Below, piece by piece: positions 55,252-64,000 of a stretch of DNA of 64,000 bases. The notes under the pieces were generated by a model, which saw only the letters and a list, made by a program, of their open reading frames with translations, ran no database searches and had not been told where the DNA came from. The DNA comes from Bedellia somnulentella (Eukaryota; Arthropoda; Insecta; Lepidoptera; Bedelliidae). Location of the stretch: assembly GCA_963576735.1 (NCBI GenBank), contig OY755197.1, forward strand, positions 260,501 to 324,500, read 5' to 3'. Positions within the stretch are counted from its first letter, which is position 1. Each line of letters opens with the position of its first letter. A program made the position numbers and the translations under genes.

Positions 55252-55286
55252 ATTATTATTAGATTATTTGGGTGGGCCCCATTTGA

Positions 55287-55352
55287 ATAATCGATACACA
55301 ATCAATTTAATAATCGATACACAATCGATTAATAATCGATACACAATCGATT
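55287..55352. repeat. ATCGAT-rich tandem repeat, three units
   Basis: AATAATCGATACACAATCGA-type units of about 22 bp occur three times in a row. Each contains one or two ATCGAT palindromes. Confidence 0.8.
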
Positions 55353-55533
55353 ATCCGGCAGCACTAAAGTAGAGTAGAGGAGATAAAGAGCATATTCCGC
55401 TTGACTGCATGCGTACGTCTGAAAGCCACAGTATCTGCATGCAGACTAGTGGAATATCGTTCAGTTCAGAACGCTAGGCTTCTGTAGAGGAATGTTGCCT
55501 CCTAGCTCACTAAATTTTTAGTAGCTCCGTCTC

Positions 55534-55629
55534 AAGAGCTTATTCCATTACACTTTGTCGTTGCTGAATTCAGATGTCCTTCGAAGCTACTGCCGCAGAC
55601 GCTTGTTATTCCACTACACAAATTTCAGT
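55534..55629 (+). repeat. Outer inverted repeat, left arm
   Basis: Matches 58596-58691 in inverted orientation over about 96 bp (starts AAGAGCTTATTCCATTACAC; includes CTGCCGCAGACGCTTGTTAT). It encloses the tandem array and the foldback element. Confidence 0.85.
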
Positions 55630-55837
55630 TTGAACGTTATTCCACTAGTTTGAATTCAGATTCTGTGGCATTCAGACGTCTACATTCAGACAAATGGAAT
55701 AAGCTCTTCAGGAAGGTGGAATAACGTTCAGACGCTTCAGTTGCCTCGCGCCCTCCACTGCGAGAGGATGTGCCAAAATTTTACATGCCTATGATCGCAA
55801 ATTACGTAAACAAAAAAAGTTTTATAGCAGATAGATA

Positions 55838-55971
55838 TACATATGCTCACGCCATTACTTCCCATAGTGGTAGGCAGATAAGTTTAATTACATACATATA
55901 TACACATACTCACGCCATCACTTCCCATAGAGGTAGGCAGATATGTATAATTATATTCATACATACATATA
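55838..55971. repeat. ~65-bp tandem array, left part (2 units)
   Basis: Units carry ACTCACGCCATTACTTCCCA and GGTAGGCAGATA. The array continues after the foldback insertion at 57783. Confidence 0.85.
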
Positions 55972-57782
55972 ACCGGTGTGAAGTTAGCGGCCCTAGCGGC
56001 GAAGATTATAACCCGACCAAATTAAAAAGTTTTGTTTAAATTAACTTAAATATGGTAATAAACGTTCTAAAATCAATGTTTTTGAAATATTAAACTAAGT
56101 CTGAGGTTTTCAGTCACCAGGTAAAGGCTTTTCCGCAAGAAAAATAGGCGTAACGCTGGATTTCAATGTAATTATTAAAAAAAAACTTGCTCCAATAACC
56201 ACTTCACGATTCTCAACTAGATGCGATAACATTTTCAAAATTAGGTTTATTTGATGGCCTATCATATAGGCTTTTTAGAAGAGCTATGCTGATCAGTTGT
56301 ATTGCCGATCTTCATATAGCCAAAGAGCTATGAACGCAGTAGAGCGGAAATTTGACCAAATTTCTTCTATGAACAATATTCGGTCGCCTCTCACAACTAA
56401 ACGAGTTCTGGTAACACTTTGACACTAAGTTATCCGGATAGCCAAGATTATAGGCTTTACAGAAAAACTAAACTCATCAATAGTATTTCCGTCCTTCGTA
56501 TAGCCAGAGAGGCATGAATGCAGTGAGGCGAAGATTTGTTGAATTTCTTCTATCAACAATATTCGATCGCCTCTCACAAAAAAAAACGAGTCCCGGTAAC
56601 AATTTGACACTAGGTTCATTGGATAGCCTAGATTATAGGCTTTACAGAAAATTAATGCTCGTTAATAGTATTGCCGTTCTTCATAAAGCCAGAGAGGCAT
56701 GAATGCAGTGAGGCGAAGATTAACGAACATTGTCTTTCTGTTAAGCCTGTAGTCTATGCTATCTGAATTTTCTAGTGTCAAATTGTTACCGGGACTCGTT
56801 TTTTTTTTGTGAGAGGCGATCTAATATTGTTGATAGAAGAAATTCAACAAATCTTCGCCTCACTGCATTCACGCCTCTCTGGCTATATGAAGAACGGCAA
56901 TACTATTAACGAGCATTAATTTTCTGTAAAGCCTATAATCTAGGCTATCTAAATCACCTAGTGTCAAAGTGTTACCGGGACTCGTTTAGTTGTGAGAGGC
57001 GATCGAATATTGTTGATAGAAGAAATTCAACAAATCTTTGCCTCACTGCATTCATGCCTCTCTGGCTATATGAATAACGGCAATACTATTAATGAGTATA
57101 GTATTTTTGTAAAGCCTATAATCTAGGCTATCTGAATTTTGTACTGTCAAAGTGTTACCGGGACTCGTTTAGTTGTGAGAGGCGATCGAATATTGTTGAT
57201 AGAAGAAATTCAACAAATCTTCGCCTCACTGCATTCATGCCTCTCTGGCTATACGAAGAACGGCAATACTATTAATGAGTATAGTATTTTTGTAAAGCCT
57301 ATAATCTTGGCTATCCGGATAACCTAGTGTCAAAGTGTTACCAGAACTCGTTTAGTTGTGAGAGGCGACCGAATATTGTTCATAGAAGAAATTTGGTCAA
57401 ATTTCCGCTCTACTGCGTTCTTAGCTCTTTGGCTATATGAAGATCGGCAATACAACTGATCAGCATAGCTCTTCTAAAAAGCCTATATGATAGGCCATCA
57501 AATAAACCTAGTTTCAAAATGTTATCGCATCTAGTTGAGAATCGTGAAGTGGTTATTGGAGCAAGTTTTTTTTTTAATAATTACATTGAAATCCACCGTT
57601 ACGCCTTTTTTCTTGCGGAAAAGCCTTTACCTGGTGACTGAAAGCCTCAGATTTAGTTTGATATTTCAAAAACATTGATTTTAGAACGTTTATTACCATT
57701 TTTAAGTTAATTCTAAAAAAACTTTCCTTATTTGGTAGGGTTATAATCGGCCGCTGAAATCGGCCGCTAACTTCACACCGGT
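55972..57782. mobile_element. Foldback-type element with ~350-bp TIRs
   Basis: Starts ACCGGTGTGAAGTTAGCGGC and ends with its inverse (CTAACTTCACACCGGT). Inverted similarity continues inward for at least 350 bp. The middle consists of units of about 175-185 bp (motifs CGCCTCTCACAA and CACTGCATTCATGCCTCTCT), about two and a half facing one way and four facing the other. ATACATATA lies at both outer edges (55963-55971, 57783-57791), a 9-bp duplication. No ORF of substance. A 9-bp duplication with long TIRs recalls foldback or Mutator-like elements. Confidence 0.88.
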
Positions 57783-58280
57783 ATACATATACTCACGCTA
57801 TTATTTCCGATTGGGGTAGGTAGATACGTTTTATCATATACATGCAAATAATAGTATATTATAAATATTCACGCCATTACTCTCCATCGGAGTAGGCAGA
57901 TACGTTTAATTACATACCTACACACATATACTCACGCCTTTACTTCCCATTGTGGTAGGAAGATAATTATAATTACATACATACGAGTACATACTTAAAC
58001 TCCCGCCATTATTTCCCTTTGGGGTAGGCAGATACGTATTGTTTCAAATATGCATACATATACTCACGCCATCAGTTCTCGTGGGGGTAGGCATAGGCGT
58101 ATAGTTACATACATGCATATATATACTCACGCCATTATTTCCCATTGGGGTAAGCAAATACGTTTAATCACATATATGCATACATATACTAGTGCCATTA
58201 CCTCCCATTGGAGTAGACAGATACGATTTATTACATACAAATACTCACTTCATTATTTCTCATTGAGGTTGGCTGAAACT
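57783..58280. repeat. ~65-bp tandem array, right part (about 8 units)
   Basis: Degenerate units of about 60-70 bp, each with ACATACATATACTCACGCC, then TTCCCATTGGGGTAGGCAGA. Continuation of 55838-55971. Confidence 0.88.
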
Positions 58281-58595
58281 ATAGATCGCCACTTCGTACG
58301 ACCCCGGCAAACTTTTTAATAAATATGCTTTTCTTTTTATATCATATAGGAGTTCCCGCTTATTTAATATTTTGTGTGAAATATGACGTTAAAATATTTG
58401 GAAAAGGTTGTGTACATGAATAGGATATATGTAAGTATAGTAGCGAAAGGGATATATAGACGCAATGTGCCGTCGTTTATTGAATGAGAGTGGGATAATC
58501 CATAAGAGAGTCTGATAGTGAGCGTTTCATAAAAAAGGCGGGAGCAATTTCGTACGACCGCCCGCAATTATCGCGCTCTCTCGAATGATTCAGCA

Positions 58596-58691
58596 ACTGA
58601 ATTTTTTGTAGTGGAATAACAAGCGTCTGCGGCAGTAACTGTGAAGGACGTCCGAATTCAGCAACGACAAAGTGTAATGGAATAAGCTCTT
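58596..58691 (-). repeat. Outer inverted repeat, right arm
   Basis: Inverted partner of 55534-55629. Confidence 0.85.
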
Positions 58692-58832
58692 AAGTCGTCG
58701 CATATATAGTGTGGATATCTTACTACGTGTACGTACAGTGGAGAACACAAATGGGTCTTTAGCGCTGTGGGGTAGACAGACACGCTAACTTGTATTAAGT
58801 CTCTTGATACACTTTCGTAATACTCACGACTA

Positions 58833-59378
58833 TGTCCAGGTGAATAGGTAAGGCGCAGAATAAAATCCGTGATTCACTTAATATTTTATTTCACACACAA
58901 ATATTAAATACAGAAAGCACAAGCACAAGAGTAAAGTCATAGAAGGAAGAAATATGTGATAGCAAATGAAAGTAGTATTATAAAAGCAAAAGAATGGAAG
59001 TAATCGCGAAGATAAAATAGGCAAGCAAAAATAGTGCGCTCCGCGTCAATACAAATTTTGCACTGATTGTTCTCGATTCTTTCGGAACACAGCACAGGTG
59101 GCGAGATGCGTCACCGCGGCCGGCGCTGGGTCCGCGCGGCGAGTCGCTTCTCGCAGAGGGGCGCGGGCGCCCTAAACCAGTTTACGGCGCACCTACACTG
59201 TGCCCGTTACAAATAATTAAATGTGAATGCTAAAATTACATTGAAAAATATTTAATTGAATCGAATTAAAATTGAACATTATTAATACAATCATTCTGTG
59301 TGTGTGTGTGTGTGTGTGTGTTAAATGTTAGTATGTGGGAACTTAGATTAATGTTAGTAATATTATTATTACGCCACA
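58833..59378 (-). repeat. Ty3/gypsy 3' LTR (minus strand)
   Basis: On the minus strand it starts TGTGGCGTAATAATAATA directly after a purine tract (CTCTGGGGGGGAATGA, 59379-59394). It contains a TG/CA microsatellite (59297-59321), a GC-rich block (59090-59180) and AATAAA (about 58887), and would end at CACCTGGACA. The inner edge is firm. The outer edge is inferred because the 5' LTR is not in the window. Confidence 0.65.
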
Positions 59379-60295
59379 TCATTCCCCCCCAGAGACCGAG
59401 TCTACGGGCGATAGTACTCAGGGAACCTAACTCTACGGCCTGACCGTGTAAATTTAACGGGGTCTTGGCTATTTGTGACTTCCTGTTCTATTGCAGGTTT
59501 GGGCGGTATAGCACTAGGGGTTGGGGCTGGTGAATTAAGTGGTGAGGGTTGAGAGTCGGACAGTACATAAGCCGGTTTGAGACGGTCTATTGATACTGTC
59601 ATTGGTTTTCCCTTACTTAATATTTTGAAAAATTTGTCGGATTTTTCAATGACCCTAAAGGGACCTGAATATGGTGGTTGAAGAGAGCTGCGCAAGGCAT
59701 CTTGTCTAACAAACACATATTCAGTGGTCATTAGGTCCTTGTGAATGAAAGTTTTATTTTTGCAATGGCGGGAAGCTGGTACAGGCTGTAACTTGTTAAC
59801 GATTGAGTGCAGACGTGCGGTAAAATCTGTAATGTCAGTGGTACCAATGTCACGTGATTCAAAAAATTCACTGGGGAGCTTAAGAGGTTCCCCGTAAACA
59901 AGTTCAGCAGAGGATGATTTAAGATCTTCCTTAAAGCTTGACCTAATACCTAAAAGAACAAGGGGTAGTGCTTCTATCCATGTATCACCCGGGTGGCACA
60001 TGATAGCCGCTTTCAATTGTCGGTGGAAACGTTCTACAAGGCCATTGCAGGCTGGGTGGTATGCCGTTGTAGTTTTATGCTGAAAACCTACCAATTTCGA
60101 TAGAAACTGAAAGAGAGCTGACTCAAATTGCCTGCCTCGATCGGTGACGATGGTGGTGGGGCAGCCAAACCTAGCAATCCAGCAAAAAAGTAGGGCTTTC
60201 GCGACAGTTTCGGCAGTTATGTCGGCTAACGGTACTACTTCGGGCCATCTGGTAAACCTATCTACCGCGGTAAGGCAGTACCTAAAACCTTGTGC

Positions 60296-62125
60296 TATTT
60301 TTATTTTTTTTTATTTTATTTATTTGCTCAAAAAACAGGTTGCTTACAACAAGATAACAAATTAAATCTATACATTTCATAGCAACATGCGCATTGTAGA
60401 ACCTAAAAACTTTTGAGTCAACATGCCTACGATTTTGTGAACATTAATTTAATTTTCAATTTTAAGCGACTTAAATGGACTAACAAAAGAAAAAAAACTT
60501 AATATTAATAAAAAGAAACTAAAAATAAAAAAAACAAATAAAAAGAAGACCATAACAATTACAATTATAATTTCATATCTTTGATTTTACTAATATTACC
60601 ATCAAAAATGTCCAGGTCAGCTCTAAGTCTATTGCATGTGTTCTGAATACGAGTAAGGGGAGCGTGTAAGCCTACATTTGTGCGACAAATATTCGTTTTG
60701 AATGGTAACCGGTTTTCCAGTCTAGTTGTAATGCGAGGAACATTTACATGGATTTTTTGCAGTAAATCGGGGCTTTCAATGTCGTTATTCAAAATTTTAT
60801 GCAATATGACAAGGTCTGCCCGCGTTCTGCGATTGGCAAGGGTGTCATGGCCATAATAGTGAAGACGATCGGTGTAAGTCGGAAGAACACGGGATTTATT
60901 ATCGGCGTAACTCAGATGATAACAAAACCGTTTCTGAATTCTTTCAATGCGATCTGAGTGAACAGAATATATGGGGTTCCAGACAGAACTGCAATACTCT
61001 AAAGTACTACGCACATAAGAATTGTACAGCAGAACAAGAATGCAAGGGGAACGAAAGATTTTTGCTTTGCGGATCACAAAACCAAGCGCCTTGCTAGCTC
61101 TTTTGCACACGGCATCAATGTGCTGGTCAAATTTTGCAACATCATCAAACAGCACTCCGAGATCTCTGATCACTGATACTTGTTTAAGTGGATTATCATT
61201 GACCTTATAATCCAGTGAAGATTGATGACGTTTTCTGCTAAAGTTGATACTGTAGCATTTTGACTCATTCAAGGACAACCGGTTTGTAGTACACCACTTA
61301 GTTATTTGCGTCCAATCATGTTGCAGGTGGATTGGATCATCTTCAGTGTTATGTATTTCCTTGTATATTTTTAAATCATCAGCGTAAAGTAATACTTTTG
61401 ATTTAGGAATATTTTCTAAAATGTCATTTATGAAAATTATAAATAATAAAGGACCTAAATGGGATCCCTGGGGAACACCAGAGGCAACAGAAAGTGTCTG
61501 GGAATTGTAGCCACAGCATGCAATCAACTGGCTACGATTCTGCAAGTAGCTACTAAACCAACGCAAGAGAGAACCGTGTATACCTAACCGCATTAGCTTC
61601 AACCTTGTGATCTCATGGTCAACAATATCAAATGCTTTTGAAAAATCAGCATAAATTGCATGAACCTCAACGTTTTTATCCAAAGCAGTCATGACATCGT
61701 TTGCAAATTGAATTAAATTTGTGGTCGTCGATCTTTTATACATAAAACCATGCTGATTGTGTATAAGCTGTGGTTTGACGTGCCAATAAAGCCTTTTCTT
61801 AACTAAGGATTCAAACACCTTACCAAACACACACAGAAGCGATATTGGGCGATACTTTTTGATATCATTATGATCTTTTGTCTTGGGAACCGGAATGACT
61901 CGAGCCAATTTCCACTTTAGAGGAAAACTACCACTCTCCAAAGATTTATTAAAAATCATAGATAATGGTTCCACAAGTGACATAGCGCATTTCTTCAAAA
62001 AATATGGAGGTATATCGTCTGGTCCTGAACTTTTGTATATGTTAAGTTTTGATAGAGCCTCTTTGATTTCAGACTTATCAAGTACGACTGTTGACAATAT
62101 ACTTTTGTTGCATGTGTCCGACATG
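60296..62125 (-). mobile_element. LINE inserted in gypsy integrase
   Basis: 5'-truncated LINE on the same strand as the gypsy element. It has an RT ORF, a 270-bp 3' UTR and an A-rich tail (AAATAAAATAAAAAAAAATA, ending near 60296). Gypsy integrase sequence resumes directly on both sides. The target duplication is not clear to me. Confidence 0.85.
60565..62124 (-). CDS. LINE reverse transcriptase (N-truncated, open)
   Basis: 519 codons open from an ATG near the insertion edge to the stop at 60565. RT motifs: IYKSSGPDDIPPYFLKK (fingers), KKYRPISLLCVFGKVFESLV, YADFSKAFDIVDHEI (A), ASGVPQGSHLGPLLFIIFIN (B), LLYADDLKIYKEI (C, both Asp). The C-terminal region has YCSSVWNPIYSVHSDRIERI and ends KIKDMKL. 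The endonuclease is missing by 5' truncation. The group is Jockey-like. The ATG is fortuitous: the true element starts further upstream. It is inactive on its own despite an intact RT domain. Confidence 0.85.
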   Translation of the reverse strand: MSDTCNKSILSTVVLDKSEIKEALSKLNIYKSSGPDDIPPYFLKKCAMSLVEPLSMIFNKSLESGSFPLKWKLARVIPVPKTKDHNDIKKYRPISLLCVFGKVFESLVKKRLYWHVKPQLIHNQHGFMYKRSTTTNLIQFANDVMTALDKNVEVHAIYADFSKAFDIVDHEITRLKLMRLGIHGSLLRWFSSYLQNRSQLIACCGYNSQTLSVASGVPQGSHLGPLLFIIFINDILENIPKSKVLLYADDLKIYKEIHNTEDDPIHLQHDWTQITKWCTTNRLSLNESKCYSINFSRKRHQSSLDYKVNDNPLKQVSVIRDLGVLFDDVAKFDQHIDAVCKRASKALGFVIRKAKIFRSPCILVLLYNSYVRSTLEYCSSVWNPIYSVHSDRIERIQKRFCYHLSYADNKSRVLPTYTDRLHYYGHDTLANRRTRADLVILHKILNNDIESPDLLQKIHVNVPRITTRLENRLPFKTNICRTNVGLHAPLTRIQNTCNRLRADLDIFDGNISKIKDMKL

Positions 62126-64000
62126 TAAATGTCCTATGGGGAGAGGTCCAACTATATCTATATGTATGACCTGAAAGCGTGAGCGGGGTAAATCGTACGT
62201 ACCTAAAGGTGCAGATACGTGACGGTTAACCTTAGCACGTTGACATTCAATGCAGGATCGAGTCCATTGACGGCAATCACTGCGAACTCCAGGCCAAACA
62301 AATCGCTCGGCAACCAATTTGGCTGAGACGTTGGAGCCTGGGTGACTTAAACAGTGTATGCTGTCAAAAACTTGTTTGCGCAATAGTTTGGGCACAAAAG
62401 GTCGGGATGTCGGTGTGCTAACGTCACAGTATAAATGTACACGACTACCTGCGATGGGAATCTTTTTAAGTTGTAGAGAGTTATCCGATTGGGTAATTCT
62501 ATATCGGTATTTTGAGCTTCCCCCAGTAAGGTGAGGTCGACAGGGTTTTGCAACTCTTCGATGCGTGACAGGGTGTCAGCCACGATGTTTTCCTTACCGG
62601 AAATATGACGTATGTCGGTCGTGAATTGTGCTATCAAATCCAAGTATCTAAACTGACGAGGAGAGCAATTGTTTTTTCGTTCGTGAAAGGCGAAGCTAAG
62701 TGGTTTGTGGTCAGTAAAAATTATAAAGTGGCGGGCCTCTAGCATGTGCCTAAAGTATTTAACTGATTCATATATTGCAAGGAGTTCCCTATCATACGGA
62801 GAGTACTTCCGTTGTGACGGACTCAACTTGCGAGAAAAGAATGCTAGTGGTTGCCATGTGTTCCCTTTGAATTGTTGAAGTACGGCTCCCATAGCAACGT
62901 CCGAAGCATCAGTAGTTAAGGCGAGTTTTGACTCACAGTCAGGGTGGCATAGAAGAGTGGCGTTCGATAAGCTCTTCTTACATTCTTCAAAGAACGCGAG
63001 GGAATCACCGGAAAGACATATGGGATGAGAACCTTTGACCGAACCAACCAAAAGTGAATTGAGGGCTGATTGAATTTCAGCTGCGTGGGGAATGAAACGC
63101 CTGTAAAAATTAATCATTCCAAGGAAACGTCTTAGTTCCTTGACAGTTTTGGGGGGTGGGAAGTCCAGGATAGCTTTTACTTTGCTATCGAGAGGCCTTG
63201 TTCCTGCAGAGGAAATGTGATAACCAAGAAATGTTACGTCTTTGGCGCCGAAAACACATTTTGAAGGGTTGATAAGCATTCCGTACTGCTGCATCCTGGT
63301 AAAGAGCTGACGTAGGTGGTCCTGATGCTGCTCCTCGTCTGCTGAGAATACCAGGAAATCGACGATATAACAGTAGCAGAATTCGAGACCTCTAGTCATT
63401 TCATCGACCAATCTTTGAAATGTCTGTCCAGCGTTGCGAAGTCCGAACGTCATGAACGGAAATTCAAAGAGGCCGAAGGGAGTGGTGATGGCGGTTTTGG
63501 GAATATCTGTGCTGTTGACGGGGACCTGATTATACGCTTTCACCAAATCTATCGTAGAAAAGGTCGTACATCCAGCGATACTGTGCGTAAAGTCGTGGAT
63601 GTGACGAACAGGGTACCTATCGGGGATGGTTCGAGCGTTCAACTGTCGGTAGTCGCCGCAAGGTCTCCAACCATTGTCCTTTTTAGGAGCAAGGTGCAAG
63701 GGAGACGACCAGGGACTTTCTGACGGACGTGCAGTGCCAGTGTCCAACATAGATTGGAATTCCTGCTTGGCAATTTTCAGTTTGTCTGGTGCCAATCGGC
63801 GAGGAGAACAAGAAACTGGGGGTCCTGGGGTGGTGCGGATGTGATGAACGGTACTATGTTTTACTAATCTAACCTTGCCAGATGGACGAGTAATCTCAGT
63901 AAAGTCTTTTAAAATATTGTGGTACTGAGATTCACCACTCATAAGTTTAACCGATAAAACACAATTATTTTCTTTAACATCGACAGCTGAAATTGACAAG

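Larger units (their letters stand above)
59402..63999 (-). pseudogene. Ty3/gypsy pol (RT-RNase H-integrase), interrupted by a LINE
   Basis: 63999-62347 carries RT and RNase [39 protein letters not shown], then [12 protein letters not shown] at the catalytic box. There the first of the two usual Asp residues is Val. RNase H follows with [18 protein letters not shown] and [20 protein letters not shown] frameshift near 62490 leads to the integrase zinc finger (62395-62140: [23 protein letters not shown]). The LINE at 60296-62125 splits the integrase core. It resumes at about 60290 ([26 protein letters not shown]) and ends at 59402 after a chromodomain-less tail. Envelope sequence was not seen. 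Inactive. Confidence 0.88.

Noticed and set aside
55838..58280. CRISPR-like or coding repeat array
   Set aside because: Units are degenerate, contiguous and eukaryotic in context, with no spacers; ORFs through the array are by-products of the repeat.

Overview
This window looks like heterochromatin-like or intergenic DNA from an insect, most likely a moth or butterfly. The lepidopteran call rests on AT-rich DNA, an R4/Dong-clade element at TAA repeats, tRNA-derived SINEs with pentanucleotide or ATT tails, and several short repeat motifs I associate from memory with Lepidoptera. I found no convincing host gene. Essentially every coding signal belongs to a mobile element, and most are broken and nested in one another.

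Layout. 1-3.5 kb: R4/Dong-type LINE, ending at a TAA tract. 3.5-9.2 kb (minus): a LINE with ORF1 and ORF2, carrying a nested plus-strand LINE fragment (4286-5254) and a SINE (7915-8279). 9.8-13.1 kb: a mariner transposase split by a 2.4-kb LINE. 14.4-23.5 kb: a deep nest. A small TIR element is split into 14409-14682 and 23235-23354 by a long-TIR element, a second interspersed repeat, and a 6.2-kb block bounded by 62-bp direct repeats that holds a ~280-bp-arm hairpin, an internally deleted BEL/Pao ORF and another LINE. 23.9-29.5 kb: a complete-ended DNA transposon (35-bp TIRs, TTAT duplication) with an intron-containing, now broken, transposase-like gene (resembles DUF7869/Sola-type proteins). 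29.8-30.95 kb: hAT transposase relic. 31.5-37.1 kb: BEL/Pao relic, with a non-autonomous LTR element (125-bp LTRs) inside its integrase region. 37.1-40.5 kb: mosaic of short repeats and a 513-bp solo-LTR-like repeat. 40.9-41.3 kb: SINE. 41.9-46.7 kb: CR1-like LINE with both ORFs open. 46.7-53.2 kb: AT-rich DNA without recognisable genes. 53.2-55.3 kb: second copy of the 513-bp repeat and a second R4/Dong copy. 55.5-58.7 kb: an inverted-repeat-bounded region holding a ~65-bp tandem array interrupted by a 1.8-kb foldback element. 58.8-64 kb (minus): Ty3/gypsy element with 3' LTR, split by a LINE.

The most interesting objects are the 5.6-kb TIR transposon at 23.9-29.5 kb, the foldback element with a 9-bp duplication at 55.97-57.78 kb, the long hairpin at 17 kb, and the small LTR element at 33.4-36.2 kb. 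Insertion order can be read from target-site duplications, which I found by eye for at least nine insertions. Clade names and lepidopteran attribution are from memory of families and have not been searched.
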